Part shown: piece after piece, positions 16,655 to 25,257 of the stretch
How the letters are laid out: every line of letters starts with the position of its first letter
Position numbering within the stretch: position 1 is the stretch's first letter
Origin: Bacteroidota bacterium
Lineage (GTDB): Bacteria > Bacteroidota > Bacteroidia > Flavobacteriales > Flavobacteriaceae
NCBI GenBank assembly: GCA_021793375.1
Contig: JAJYSY010000014.1
Coordinates: 1 to 46,080 of the forward strand
Length of the DNA stretch: 46,080 nucleotides
Direction of reading: 5' to 3'
Notes under the pieces: generated by a model
What the model was told of the DNA's origin: nothing
Seen by the model: only the letters and a program-made list of their open reading frames with translations
Databases searched by the model: none
Translations under genes and position numbers: made by a program

Positions 16655-17551
16655 TCATTGTCGCTGATTTTCATTTTCTTTACCCACATGCTTCCATCTT
16701 TTATGTGTCCATAGGTAATTTTCAGGCTGTCGGCGGATTTGTTTTTCAAGCAAATCAAAGTAAGCATCGGTGATTTGATAATCGGTTAGATTTTGAGGGT
16801 TTTCTGTAATCGGAATTAATTCTGCTTCATAAAATCCTCTTTTTACTTTTTCGATTTTCAAATAAGTTACGGTAAAATCCAATTTTTTAGCAGCCACTTC
16901 ACTTCCGATAAAAACAGGAACGCGTCGGCCCATAAAATCTCGCCAATATTTGGTTTTTCCTCCTTTTGGCGCTTGATCGGCAATCATTCCATAACTGGCT
17001 AAAACCCCTCCCCTCTTATCGCTGATCATTTGTCGAATTACTTCGTCTTTATCCAACATTTCCACGCCAAATTTCCCCCTGGAATCACGAATCATTTTAT
17101 CAAAATACGGATTCTTGATTCTTTTATAAATTCCAAACGCTTTATAAGTCATTCCTTGTAATTGCAATGCTGTCACCCACTCATACGAATTGTAATGTCC
17201 CATCATCAAAATATAGCTTTTATTCAAAGCTTCTATTTCTTGAAGTTTCTGTGGGTTTTTTAAAACAAATCGTTTTTTCAATTCTTCTGCGGAAATACTA
17301 ATGGTTTTCGCCATTTCCAGAAAAAGATCACAAAAATGGTGATAGAATTTCTTCCGAATCAAAAGGATTTCTTCTTCAGATTTTTCCGGAAAAGCAAATT
17401 GTAGGTTCTCTTTCACTACTTTTTTTCGATAACCAACCAGGTAATAAATCAGAAAAAAAGCAAAGTCAGAAAAAGCATAAAACAGTTTGTAGGGCAATTT
17501 AGAAATCCCCCACAACATTGGATAAGCCAATAAGTAAGCTAATCTTTTCAT
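16655..17551 (-). CDS. Lysophospholipid/lipid A acyltransferase (LpxL/HtrB family)
   Basis: An inner-membrane acyltransferase of 298 residues, probably adding a secondary acyl chain to lipid A or an aminolipid. An N-terminal membrane segment (LAYLLAYPMLWGISKLPYKLFYAFSDFAFF) is followed by the catalytic HX4E motif in MGHYNSYEWV. Later come DQAPKGG and RRVPVFIGSEVAAK, the acceptor-site region of the family, and the C-terminal WTHKRWK motif. The start at 17551 (MKRLAYLL) is chosen over an ATG at 17602 because a full promoter (TTTG-N19-TATCTTTG) lies between them. Confidence 0.92.
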   Translation of the reverse strand: MKRLAYLLAYPMLWGISKLPYKLFYAFSDFAFFLIYYLVGYRKKVVKENLQFAFPEKSEEEILLIRKKFYHHFCDLFLEMAKTISISAEELKKRFVLKNPQKLQEIEALNKSYILMMGHYNSYEWVTALQLQGMTYKAFGIYKRIKNPYFDKMIRDSRGKFGVEMLDKDEVIRQMISDKRGGVLASYGMIADQAPKGGKTKYWRDFMGRRVPVFIGSEVAAKKLDFTVTYLKIEKVKRGFYEAELIPITENPQNLTDYQITDAYFDLLEKQIRRQPENYLWTHKRWKHVGKENENQRQ

Positions 17552-17572
17552 AATAGGCTTGAAAAGTTTTCG

Positions 17573-17603
17573 CAAAGATATAGTATATTTGGCGTTCATC
17601 AAA
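17573..17603 (-). promoter_or_regulatory. Promoter of the acyltransferase gene
   Basis: On the minus strand TTTG (17600-17603) is followed by exactly 19 nt and then TATCTTTG (17573-17580), a textbook Bacteroidota promoter. Transcription would start near 17567, leaving a leader of about 16 nt before the ATG at 17551. Confidence 0.75.
17584..17591 (+). promoter_or_regulatory. Promoter -7 element of the rhomboid gene
   Basis: TATATTTG is an exact TAnnTTTG match. It would start transcription near 17598, about 14 nt before the ATG at 17612. It lies between the -33 and -7 boxes of the opposing acyltransferase promoter, so the two divergent promoters overlap. No TTTG is seen at 19 nt upstream; only a TTG lies at 17558-17560. 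Confidence 0.55.
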
Positions 17604-17611
17604 TTTGAATT

Positions 17612-18259
17612 ATGGGAGAAATGGCCATCAGCACGATAATTATTATCGGTTTAAATATTTTAATGTCTTTTAAAGGTTTTAAAGATCGTGCGTTTTTTGA
17701 AAAATACAGCTTTAAATTAGGTCCGGCCAAAGCGGGAGAAAAAATTCGTTTTTTGAGTTCAGGTTTTCTTCATGTAGATACCACTCACCTATTGGTAAAC
17801 ATGATTACTTTTTACTTTTTTGCCGATGTGGTGATTTATCATTTAGGAGAAATGTATTTTGTTTTAATCTACTTTGGAAGTTTGCTTTTGGGGAATTTAT
17901 TCTCTTATTATTTTCACCGAAACAATCCGTATTATATGGCTGTGGGTGCCAGTGGTGCGGTAATGGGGATTTTATATTCCGCTATTCTCTTACAACCTAA
18001 TATGATGTTGGGCTTGTTTTTTATCATTCCTATTCCGGCTTATGTGTTTGGAATCGGATATTTATTATATTCCTTATACGGCATGAAAAAACGCATTGGA
18101 AATATTGGTCATGATGCGCATTTTGGCGGAGCTATGGGAGGTTATGCTTTAACTTTATTGATTGCTCCTTCTCTTTTTCAGGCACATTCTTTAATGGTGA
18201 TTTTATTAGCTGTTCCCTTAGTTTTATTGTTTGTTTTACATAAAACTAAAACTTTGTAA
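17612..18259 (+). CDS. Rhomboid family intramembrane serine protease
   Basis: A six-TM-type membrane protease of 215 residues. The catalytic serine S114 is in VGASGAVMG and the catalytic histidine H170 in GHDAHFGGAMGG. The supporting HLLVNM motif (H59, N63) is present in TM2, so the active site is complete. Hydrophobic segments cover most of the chain. There is no extra N- or C-terminal soluble domain, so this is the minimal rhomboid form. Substrates cannot be inferred. It shares a divergent promoter region with the acyltransferase. Confidence 0.93.
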   Translation: MGEMAISTIIIIGLNILMSFKGFKDRAFFEKYSFKLGPAKAGEKIRFLSSGFLHVDTTHLLVNMITFYFFADVVIYHLGEMYFVLIYFGSLLLGNLFSYYFHRNNPYYMAVGASGAVMGILYSAILLQPNMMLGLFFIIPIPAYVFGIGYLLYSLYGMKKRIGNIGHDAHFGGAMGGYALTLLIAPSLFQAHSLMVILLAVPLVLLFVLHKTKTL

Positions 18260-18277
18260 AAGGTTTTTATTTTAAAA

Positions 18278-18811
18278 CTATAAATTGTTTTCTTGTTCAA
18301 GTTTTAATAATTCCAGATATGGATCTCCTGTTAATCCAAGAGCTATAGCAAAAGCAGGTTCTGTTTTATATCCTTGTTTTTTTAATTTTATAATTTGATT
18401 TCTAAAATCATTTCCTTTTTTTTCGAGCAATTTATTTTCAATAATCATGTGCCTGTATGCATCTTGTTTTTTTGTGGGAATATTTTGCCCGAAAATTTCA
18501 ATTTCAAAATCTTCTAATATAAAATTAGCCGTCACCGTATTATTAGAAAAGTTTTCAATTATTTTAAAATCCTGTTGTTCTTCAAAATTTTCTTTCAATA
18601 GAGTAATGAATTCTTCTTTATTTGTCCAACAACAAATAATATCAAGATCACTACTTTTAATATCTATATTTATTGGAATTGTTCCGACAAAAAGCGGTGA
18701 ATAGTCTTTGAGTTTTGATAATATTTTGTGTTTAGTCAGAAGAGAAAACACTTGTTTTTGTCGTGTTGTTCCTGATTTCAAATACTTTATATTATCAAAT
18801 TTTTCGCTCAC
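18278..18811 (-). CDS. DUF4269 family protein (nucleotidyltransferase-like)
   Basis: A 177-residue cytosolic protein. LSKLKDYSPLFVGTIPINIDIKSSDLDIIC has the GTxPxxIxxxxSDLDI pattern of minimal nucleotidyltransferase folds, with two aspartates in SDLDI that could bind metal. The C-terminal part (RHMIIENKLLEKKG, IIKLKKQGYKTEPAFAIALGLTGDPY) matches what I recall of DUF4269, a family of unknown role. It is convergent with the rhomboid gene (18 bp apart). Its lysine- and phenylalanine-rich composition is slightly more AT-driven than that of the neighbours. Confidence 0.75.
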   Translation of the reverse strand: MSEKFDNIKYLKSGTTRQKQVFSLLTKHKILSKLKDYSPLFVGTIPINIDIKSSDLDIICCWTNKEEFITLLKENFEEQQDFKIIENFSNNTVTANFILEDFEIEIFGQNIPTKKQDAYRHMIIENKLLEKKGNDFRNQIIKLKKQGYKTEPAFAIALGLTGDPYLELLKLEQENNL

Positions 18812-18859
18812 TTTTTATATTTATTTTTTATGTTTTGTAGAAAATAAACAAACAAATTC

Positions 18860-19792
18860 TCAACGTTGAAGTTTAGCACGGCGATTTTTTAAATAATTTC
18901 GTTCTATTTTTTTCAAAAGTGGATTTGCAAAAACAATCAACACAATAAAAAATGATCCTATATAAAATTTAGGTCCTAAGATTTCATTTTCTGAAAGGAT
19001 GAAAACCGCTAAAACAATAGAATAAATCGGTTCTAAATTTACAGTTAATGTTGCGGTGTAAGCTCCGATTTTGTTGATTACATCTATCATTACCATAAAA
19101 GCTAAAGAAGTGCAGAAAATTCCTAAAAACAACAACCAACTAAAATCAGAAAAAGTCATTTTGAAAAAATCAATATTCATCTTTCCGAAGATTCCCAATC
19201 CCAATAAAAGTATAATCGAACCGGTAAACATCTCATAAAGTGTTAAAGATGCTGAAGAAACTTTTTCTACTTTGTTGAGATAAGCATTAAAAACTGCAAA
19301 AAGTGCTGATAATAAAGCAGAAAATAATCCCCAAAGCAAACCATTAAGTTGACTTACTCCCGCATTATTAGTTACGACCACAACGCCGATAATTACTAAT
19401 ATTCCTAAACTGAATTCCAACGCAGAGAATTTTCTTCTCATTATTAAAGGTTCTAACCAACTGACGTGAAGCGCTGTAGTTGCCATACATAAAACAGCTA
19501 TGGAAGCTGTAGAAACTTGAATGGCTTTAAAGAAAGTCAACCAGTGTAAAACTACAATAAGTCCTACTCCGATAATTTTTAAAAGTGTTTTTCTGTTTTT
19601 TATTTGAAATTTTCTTCGGGTGATTTTTAAAAATAAAAATAAACTCACTCCGGCGATAAGCATTCTGAAAAAAACAATTTGATAGAAATCTAATTGGATT
19701 AATTTTCCTAAAATTCCGGTAAATCCAAAAGCGAGGACCACCATATGCATCAATAAATAATGCTTTAGATTTTCTAACTTTAACAACTTCAT
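18860..19792 (-). CDS. EamA/DMT-family transporter
   Basis: An inner-membrane protein of 310 residues with ten hydrophobic segments arranged as two EamA repeats (about 12-140 and 155-290). Family landmarks include AFGFTGILGKLI in TM1, FRMLIAG in TM2, ALHVSWLEPLI, and in the second half ATLTVNLEPIYSIVLAVFILSE, the conserved proline-containing segment. Members export amino acids or other metabolites; the substrate is not predictable. It lies downstream of the cobalamin-controlled operon but is separated from it by a terminator, so it is probably not part of that unit. Confidence 0.9.
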   Translation of the reverse strand: MKLLKLENLKHYLLMHMVVLAFGFTGILGKLIQLDFYQIVFFRMLIAGVSLFLFLKITRRKFQIKNRKTLLKIIGVGLIVVLHWLTFFKAIQVSTASIAVLCMATTALHVSWLEPLIMRRKFSALEFSLGILVIIGVVVVTNNAGVSQLNGLLWGLFSALLSALFAVFNAYLNKVEKVSSASLTLYEMFTGSIILLLGLGIFGKMNIDFFKMTFSDFSWLLFLGIFCTSLAFMVMIDVINKIGAYTATLTVNLEPIYSIVLAVFILSENEILGPKFYIGSFFIVLIVFANPLLKKIERNYLKNRRAKLQR

Positions 19793-19821
19793 ATTCCGCT
19801 CTTCATCAGTTTAAAAATTAA

Positions 19822-19858
19822 AAGAGAAAAACGCTCTAAAAAACAGCGTTTCTCTCTT
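19822..19858 (-). terminator. Terminator of the cobalamin-riboswitch operon
   Basis: A 14-bp stem with one mismatch (AAGAGAAAAACGCT pairing with AGCGTTTCTCTCTT, 9-nt loop). On the minus strand it is followed by TTAATTTTTAAACTG. It lies 75 bp past the stop of the beta-propeller lipoprotein gene. Confidence 0.75.
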
Positions 19859-19932
19859 ATATTTTACAAAGCTAATCTCTTTCTTTTGATTGAGGAAAAA
19901 ATTAACTTATCTCAAACAATTCAGCATAAAAT

Positions 19933-20979
19933 CTATTCATTAAAATAAAATCCATTTGGTCCCACTCCCACTGTGATGGTTTTCAAGATTTCTCCCTCCA
20001 CATTACGAATTTCTATATAACTATCAGAAACAAAATCTCCTCCATCTGCTATATATATTGTAGAATCTTGTACTTCAAATCCATAATATGTTCCATAAGA
20101 ATCTGATTCTACTTCAAACAGAGCGGTTTCCGGAGCAGAAAAATCAGCAGTATTTAATCGATAAGCTTTTTTTCCTGACGTAAAATACAAGTAATCTTCA
20201 TCAAGCGTTAAATTTGCTGCAGAAGTTTCATAAGTCAAAGGGATTTCTTCTTCTTGCGTGAAATTTGCCAAACTAAATTTCTCTAATTTTTCGGCTGATA
20301 AAGCATATAAATATTCTTCATCTAAAGCAATGGAGTTTAAGTTTTCTGCTGTTTCCAGCGTTTCTATAACTTCATCTGTGTTCGGATCTAAAACAGCAAT
20401 CTGATTTCCGCTGCCAAAAGCTGCTTGCTGAATATAGAGCATTCCATTTTTTCCGAGATATATAAATTCTCCGATATTTTCCATAGGAATAGTTTTTTCC
20501 ACACTTAAACTTTGTAAATTTACAACTGTAATGTGTTCTGCATATCCATTGGTGATGTAAGCTTTTCCATTAGCGGTTGCACCATATCTCGGATTTTCTA
20601 AATCTCCTGAAATCACTCCTAAATCTTCAAAAGTATAGCGATCTGCAACTCTTATAAAATTTGAAGCGTTGGTGATGATAAAAACTTTATTTTCATGGAA
20701 AAACATAGATTGTGGAGTGTTTCCCAATTCCATTCCATCATTTACATTTTGAAATATTTTTTGCTCCACTTGTTCAAAATCTTCTGAAACAAAAGTTACT
20801 GTTCCTTCATTGGGGAATTGCCCTTCATTGAGTACAAAAAAACCATTTTCATAAGTGTTTTCTATTTCCGGATTTTCTGAATTATCATCATTTTCTGTAA
20901 AATCATCATCGCTGCTACAAGCGTTTATGAGAAATATTCCTATAAAAAGAAATAAAAATAGTGGATTTCGTTTTTTCAT
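19933..20979 (-). CDS. Surface beta-propeller lipoprotein, BtuG-like (DUF5074/YncE-like)
   Basis: A 348-residue lipoprotein with lipobox INAC (C21) followed by SSDDDFTEND. Acidic residues right after the cysteine resemble the surface-export signal of Bacteroidota lipoproteins. The body is built of YncE-like propeller repeats (for example VADRYTFEDLGVISG, VVNLQSLSVEKTIPM, VLDPNTDEVIETLET). The gene follows the riboswitch-controlled BtuB-like gene by 3 bp. In Bacteroides, BtuG is a surface propeller lipoprotein that binds B12 and caps BtuB. By fold, anchor and context this is probably a functional counterpart, though I cannot show homology to BtuG itself. An anti-sigma or cell-wall role is the less likely alternative. 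Confidence 0.82.
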   Translation of the reverse strand: MKKRNPLFLFLFIGIFLINACSSDDDFTENDDNSENPEIENTYENGFFVLNEGQFPNEGTVTFVSEDFEQVEQKIFQNVNDGMELGNTPQSMFFHENKVFIITNASNFIRVADRYTFEDLGVISGDLENPRYGATANGKAYITNGYAEHITVVNLQSLSVEKTIPMENIGEFIYLGKNGMLYIQQAAFGSGNQIAVLDPNTDEVIETLETAENLNSIALDEEYLYALSAEKLEKFSLANFTQEEEIPLTYETSAANLTLDEDYLYFTSGKKAYRLNTADFSAPETALFEVESDSYGTYYGFEVQDSTIYIADGGDFVSDSYIEIRNVEGEILKTITVGVGPNGFYFNE

Positions 20980-20982
20980 TTT

Positions 20983-22833
20983 TTAAAATTTTAAATTGAT
21001 ATAAAAATTATAATTGATTCCCGGCATTTCATAACGCCTGACATTTTCATAAGCTTTATTGAAAATATTCATCACTCTCCCCCCGATTTCATAAGTGTTA
21101 TTTTTTCCAAAATCATAAGAAATCCCAAGATTTGTAAGCATATAATCTGATAATATTTGATTAGGATTATTATCAGAATTCAAATAAACTTCACCATTAT
21201 ACATCCATTGCACATCAAAAGTCAAGTTATAAATTTGATAAGCTCCGGAAAAAGTGGCTTTATGATAAGGAACGTAAATCAGTTGTTTTTTGGTTTTTTG
21301 ATTTTTTGAAATCGTGTAAGCATAAGTAGAATTTAAACTAAAAATATGATGATTGATTTTTTTCTGCCAATTCAACATAAATTCTCCTCCATAGGTTTGC
21401 ACATGGTCTTCATTAAAAGGTTGAAAAATTCCGTTGGAACTCGGCAACCAATGAATCATATCTTTGATATTATTAAAATATCCGGTTAAAGAAAATTCCC
21501 AGTTTTTGATATGAAACTGATTTCCCAATTCAATTTGATGAGATTTTTCTGCATTTAAATCAGGATTTCCACTATTTGTCCAATATAAATCATTAAAAGT
21601 AGGTCTTCTAAAATTTTTGGAAGCAGAGAGTTTTGCAGTGTAAAAAGAAGAAAATTCATATTCAATTCCTAAAGAATATAAAGTCGGATTTCCATAATAA
21701 TTAGCAATTTCTTGACGTATTCCTGCTTGATATTTTATCTTTTCTGTTAATTGATGTTTAAAAAGAATTCCAATAGAACTGATATCTCGATTTTCTTTTT
21801 GCACGTCTGATCCTTTTCCGTTGATGTGTTGGTGTTCTAAAACAGCATTTAATAAAATATCATTGTTGGGTTTAAAATTCAAATCATATTTTCCGACAAT
21901 ATTTTTTGCTTTTCCAAAAGTGTAAAAATCAGTAGCGGCATTAGGAAAATACTTATAGTTTTCTGTCCAAAAAGCAGTTTTTAAATTAGAAGAAAAATCT
22001 CCAAATCTACTTCTCCATTCCAATAAATTTCTGGTGTTAAAGTCCTTGTATTTTGTTGGGGTTTCTGTGAGATAATAAACCGGAAAATGCCGATTTCCAT
22101 CATAAATTTCTTGATAGAAATAAAGTTGATTTTTAGGATTTAATTTCCACCCTAAAGCGGTGTTTATCGCCCAATTTACATATCTTCCGTTGGTATTTTT
22201 TCCTTCTCTGAGTTGATATTTATAATCGTTGGCAGAACTATTATGAGCAAATCCTAACTGAAAACTCAATTTTTCTGAAGCTAATTTTAATTTATACCGC
22301 AAATCAGAAGTTTTAAAACTTCCGTAATTGAGATAAATATCATTTTCAAAAACATCTTTAAATTCAAGTGCTGTGTTTAAATGTACAGTTCCGCCAATTG
22401 CTCCGCTTCCATAAACTAAACTTCCTCCTCCTGCTCTTAAGTTGATATGATCATACCCGCCGGTGTTGATGGTATTAAAATCTGTTTGCCCCAAAAAATT
22501 GGAGTTGATATTTATTCCATTCCACAACACGGTGGTTTGTGAAGCCGTAGTTCCTCTGAAAGAAGGAGAAGAAGCCATTCCCAATCCGTTTTCTTTAAAA
22601 TAAACCGGTGAATTATATTGTAATAAAGAAGTCAACATGGGTTTATTTTTCTTTATCACAGAATCTGTAAGATGATTTAAGGTTTGTCCTACAGAAAAAT
22701 CTTTTAGTTTATTATGGCTAAGAAAAACAGTTTCTAAAACCTCATCTGATTTGGTAGAAAATTCAACTTTATCTTGTGCAGAAAGTTTACTACCAAGAAG
22801 AAAAATCAGGATAAAAAAAGCGTAATACTTCAT
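20983..22833 (-). CDS. btuB: BtuB-like TonB-dependent cobalamin receptor
   Basis: A 616-residue outer-membrane receptor. It has a signal peptide (about 1-19), a plug (about 30-155, with PSFRGTTASQTTVLWNGINI and GSGAIGGTVHLNT) and a barrel ending INYNFYINLKF with a terminal phenylalanine. A cobalamin riboswitch lies directly upstream, which is the main reason for the ligand call; length and plug fit the BtuB class. It is cotranscribed with the propeller lipoprotein. It would import cobalamin or other corrinoids across the outer membrane using TonB, whose genes are not in this window. Expression should fall when adenosylcobalamin-type ligand is present. Confidence 0.9.
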   Translation of the reverse strand: MKYYAFFILIFLLGSKLSAQDKVEFSTKSDEVLETVFLSHNKLKDFSVGQTLNHLTDSVIKKNKPMLTSLLQYNSPVYFKENGLGMASSPSFRGTTASQTTVLWNGININSNFLGQTDFNTINTGGYDHINLRAGGGSLVYGSGAIGGTVHLNTALEFKDVFENDIYLNYGSFKTSDLRYKLKLASEKLSFQLGFAHNSSANDYKYQLREGKNTNGRYVNWAINTALGWKLNPKNQLYFYQEIYDGNRHFPVYYLTETPTKYKDFNTRNLLEWRSRFGDFSSNLKTAFWTENYKYFPNAATDFYTFGKAKNIVGKYDLNFKPNNDILLNAVLEHQHINGKGSDVQKENRDISSIGILFKHQLTEKIKYQAGIRQEIANYYGNPTLYSLGIEYEFSSFYTAKLSASKNFRRPTFNDLYWTNSGNPDLNAEKSHQIELGNQFHIKNWEFSLTGYFNNIKDMIHWLPSSNGIFQPFNEDHVQTYGGEFMLNWQKKINHHIFSLNSTYAYTISKNQKTKKQLIYVPYHKATFSGAYQIYNLTFDVQWMYNGEVYLNSDNNPNQILSDYMLTNLGISYDFGKNNTYEIGGRVMNIFNKAYENVRRYEMPGINYNFYINLKF

Positions 22834-22879
22834 AATCAGACAGACTTTTTACCCGAAAGTCTAACTTTATTGATTAAAA

Positions 22880-23069
22880 ACTCGGCAGGTTTCCTGGCTT
22901 GCGTCTTGATAAATTCCTTCCCATTCAGTTTTTTGAACAGTGGATTTTTGAAGTGTTTTTATCAAGCAATTCGTTAAACGAATTTCAGCTTACAGTTGCG
23001 GGAACAGCTTCCGATTTTAACGGAATTCCCTTTTTAATTATCACAAAATATTTTGGTGATAAACCGAAT
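22880..23069 (-). ncRNA. Cobalamin riboswitch (aptamer in the btuB leader)
   Basis: Reading the minus strand, the conserved elements appear in order: AAAAGGGAATTCCG, CGGAAGCTGTTCCCGCAACT with GTAAGC, CCACTGT, ATGGGAAGG and the B12 box GCCAGGAAACCTGCC (22884-22898). A possible closing P1 pairs TCGG (23064-23067) with CCGA (22882-22885). The aptamer ends about 47 nt before the btuB ATG. There is no strong terminator in that gap, so control is probably translational or by masking of the start region. The start region is AT-rich, and the expression platform is not resolved. Confidence 0.95.
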
Positions 23070-23083
23070 TTCAAAATTCAGCA

Positions 23084-23091
23084 CAAATATA
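23084..23091 (-). promoter_or_regulatory. Promoter -7 element of the riboswitch-btuB transcript
   Basis: On the minus strand TATATTTG, an exact TAnnTTTG match. It places transcription start near 23077, only a few nucleotides before the aptamer. The -33 region at normal spacing reads GTTT rather than TTTG. Confidence 0.5.
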
Positions 23092-23120
23092 GGAATTTAT
23101 ATGGTGTTGAAAACTTCAAA

Positions 23121-23660
23121 TTAGTTTTCCTTATTTAACTCATCCATCAATTTGCTAAAATACCTATCGTATTCTAAAGTTACTTCTTCTGCTTTAGCAT
23201 TAAGATTATAAATTGTTTTGCGTTCATCTTTTTTCCATGCATCAGAATTTATATATTTTTTTAATTCTTCTTGAAAAACAATAAAATTAGAAAACATATT
23301 TTCTAATGATTTTACTTGTTCTTCATATTGCATTTTTAAATTCTCCGGAACTTCTATTTTAATGTTTTCCGGTTTGGAGGAAAAATTAATCATGATTTCT
23401 TTTTTTAATTCCTCTTCTTTTCCTCCTTCTTTAATAAAAGCATTTGATTTATTTAAAGATTCGTAAAACTTTTTTACATAATCAGAATAGTTTTCATCGA
23501 AAATCTCCAATTCTTGTTTTAAAACTAATACATCTTGTTGTTTTTCATCTACTTGAACAGGAGTAGTTTCTGATTCTGAAGATTTACTTTTGTTTTTTTG
23601 ACAAGAAAACATAAAAGCAAAACAACAAAGAAGTAAACTTATTTTTATAATTTTTTTCAT
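23121..23660 (-). CDS. Hypothetical lipoprotein
   Basis: A 179-residue protein starting MKKIIKISLLLCCFAFMFSC, with an SPII signal and lipobox MFSC (C20) followed by a Lys/Ser-rich linker (QKNKSKSSESE). The rest is highly charged and predicted helical, with coiled-coil-like spacing (EVTLEYDRYFSKLMDELNKEN at the end). An in-frame ATG at 23744 would add 28 residues ahead of the signal peptide, so it is not used. I do not recognise the family. It lies between the terminator of the prp operon and the riboswitch promoter, and its own promoter is not clear. Confidence 0.75.
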   Translation of the reverse strand: MKKIIKISLLLCCFAFMFSCQKNKSKSSESETTPVQVDEKQQDVLVLKQELEIFDENYSDYVKKFYESLNKSNAFIKEGGKEEELKKEIMINFSSKPENIKIEVPENLKMQYEEQVKSLENMFSNFIVFQEELKKYINSDAWKKDERKTIYNLNAKAEEVTLEYDRYFSKLMDELNKEN

Positions 23661-23718
23661 TTCAACAATTTTTAGATTTACAAAAATATGTAAATATTCA
23701 GATATATTACTTATAAAA

Positions 23719-23751
23719 AAAGGAGTCAAGAATATCTTTCTCAACTCCTTT
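23719..23751 (-). terminator. Terminator of the prpBCD operon
   Basis: On the minus strand AAAGGAGTTGAGAA pairs with TTCTTGACTCCTTT (14 bp with two G-U pairs, 5-nt loop), followed by TTTT. It lies 22 bp past the prpD stop. Confidence 0.88.
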
Positions 23752-23773
23752 GGTTTTTTTGTAAATAAATAAA

Positions 23774-25225
23774 TTAGATCACATATAAATCTACAAATTC
23801 ATTTACGTTCATCTCTACAGTTTTATCATAATCCAAAGTAATATCTTGGATAGTTTGCTGTTGTTTAGCCGGGAACATTCTTGCTAAATTGATTTTATAT
23901 TTTTTTACCAATTCAGGGAATCCTTCATCTCTTCTACGTTTGTGTCCAATTGGGTATTCAACTACAACTTCATCTAAAACAGTTCCGTCGTTTAATTCGA
24001 TAGTTAAAGCGTTTGCGATTGAACGTTTTTCAGGATCGAAATAATCTTTGGTGAATTGTGGACCTTCTACCGGATGCATTTTTTCGCGCAATTCATCAAT
24101 CCTCGGATCTGAAGCTACATTATCTTCATAATCAGCAGCGGTTAATCTTCCGTGAATTAAAGGAACTGCAATCATATATTGCAAACAATGATCACGATCT
24201 GCAGGGTTATCTAAAGGTCCTCTTTTATCAATAATACGAATTGCAGCTTCATGAGTTCTGATTTTAATAGATTTGATATCATCAGAAGTTTTTCCTAATT
24301 CTTTTAGCTTTCCGTGTAAAGTCATTGCAGCTTCAACCGCAGTTTGCGAGTGGAATTCTGCAGGGAAAGAAATCTTAAATAAGATGTTTTCCATTACATA
24401 GCTTCCATAATCTCTTTGGAATTTGAATTCTTTTCCTCCGAAAGAAACATCATAGAATCCCCATCCTTTTGCAGTTAACACTGATGGATATCCCATTTCT
24501 CCAGTTTTAGCAATTAAAGCCAAACGAACTGCTCTTGCAGTAGCATCTCCTGCTGCCCAAGATTTACGGCTTCCGGTGTTTGGTGCGTGACGATATGTTC
24601 TTAGAGAGTTTCCATCTACAAAAACATGAGAAATTGCATTTACCAATTCATCTCTGGTTAAGCCTAACAGCTTTCCAACTGCTGCAGTAGAAGCTAATTT
24701 TACTAAAATAACGTGGTCTAAACCTACTTCGTTAAAAGAGTTTTCTAAAGCCATAACGCCCTGAACTTCAGTAGCCATAATCATAGCTTCTAAAACATCT
24801 TTCATTTTTAAAGGTTCTTTTCCTTCTGCGATATTTGTTCTTGACATCCAATCAGCAACTGCTAAAACTCCTCCTAAGTTATCAGAAGGATGCCCCCATT
24901 CTGCTGCTAACCAAGTATCATTAAAATCTAACCAACGCACTAAAGTTCCGATGTCTCTTGCTGCTTCGATTGGATCTAACTGAAATTGAGTTCCAAAAAC
25001 TTTAGCTCCGTTTGGAACAGTAGTTCCTTTTACCACAGGACCTAACATTTTGGTACATGCAGGATAAGTTAAAGCTTCTAATCCACAACCAATAGTGTCT
25101 AATAAATTATAATGTGCTGTTTTCCAAGCTAAATCACTTTCAATTTTATAATTCAAAACGTAATCAGCGATATCCTGAATTACTTGATCAAATGCTGGTC
25201 TTTCAGCAGATTTGTTTGTTGACAT
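23774..25225 (-). CDS. prpD: 2-methylcitrate dehydratase, MmgE/PrpD family
   Basis: Dehydrates 2-methylcitrate to 2-methyl-cis-aconitate in the cytosolic methylcitrate cycle. It has 483 residues, normal for PrpD. Family landmarks: HYNLLDTIGCGLEAL near the N-terminus, WLDFNDTWLAAEWGHPSDNLGG (active-site region), RKSWAAGDATARAVRLALIA, KISFPAEFHSQTAVEAA and NPADRDHCLQYM. It is the third gene of the prpB-prpC-prpD unit, 32 bp after prpC. No separate methylaconitate isomerase (PrpF) or AcnD is in the window, so either PrpD suffices with an aconitase elsewhere or the other enzymes are encoded elsewhere. Confidence 0.95.
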   Translation of the reverse strand: MSTNKSAERPAFDQVIQDIADYVLNYKIESDLAWKTAHYNLLDTIGCGLEALTYPACTKMLGPVVKGTTVPNGAKVFGTQFQLDPIEAARDIGTLVRWLDFNDTWLAAEWGHPSDNLGGVLAVADWMSRTNIAEGKEPLKMKDVLEAMIMATEVQGVMALENSFNEVGLDHVILVKLASTAAVGKLLGLTRDELVNAISHVFVDGNSLRTYRHAPNTGSRKSWAAGDATARAVRLALIAKTGEMGYPSVLTAKGWGFYDVSFGGKEFKFQRDYGSYVMENILFKISFPAEFHSQTAVEAAMTLHGKLKELGKTSDDIKSIKIRTHEAAIRIIDKRGPLDNPADRDHCLQYMIAVPLIHGRLTAADYEDNVASDPRIDELREKMHPVEGPQFTKDYFDPEKRSIANALTIELNDGTVLDEVVVEYPIGHKRRRDEGFPELVKKYKINLARMFPAKQQQTIQDITLDYDKTVEMNVNEFVDLYVI

Positions 25226-25257
25226 ATTTTTAATTTTAAAAAATTAGTTTTTATTAT

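Noticed and set aside
22774..23138. Open frames on the plus strand over the btuB leader
   Set aside because: They lie opposite the signal peptide of btuB and the cobalamin aptamer; base conservation there is explained by the RNA structure, and the peptides look random.
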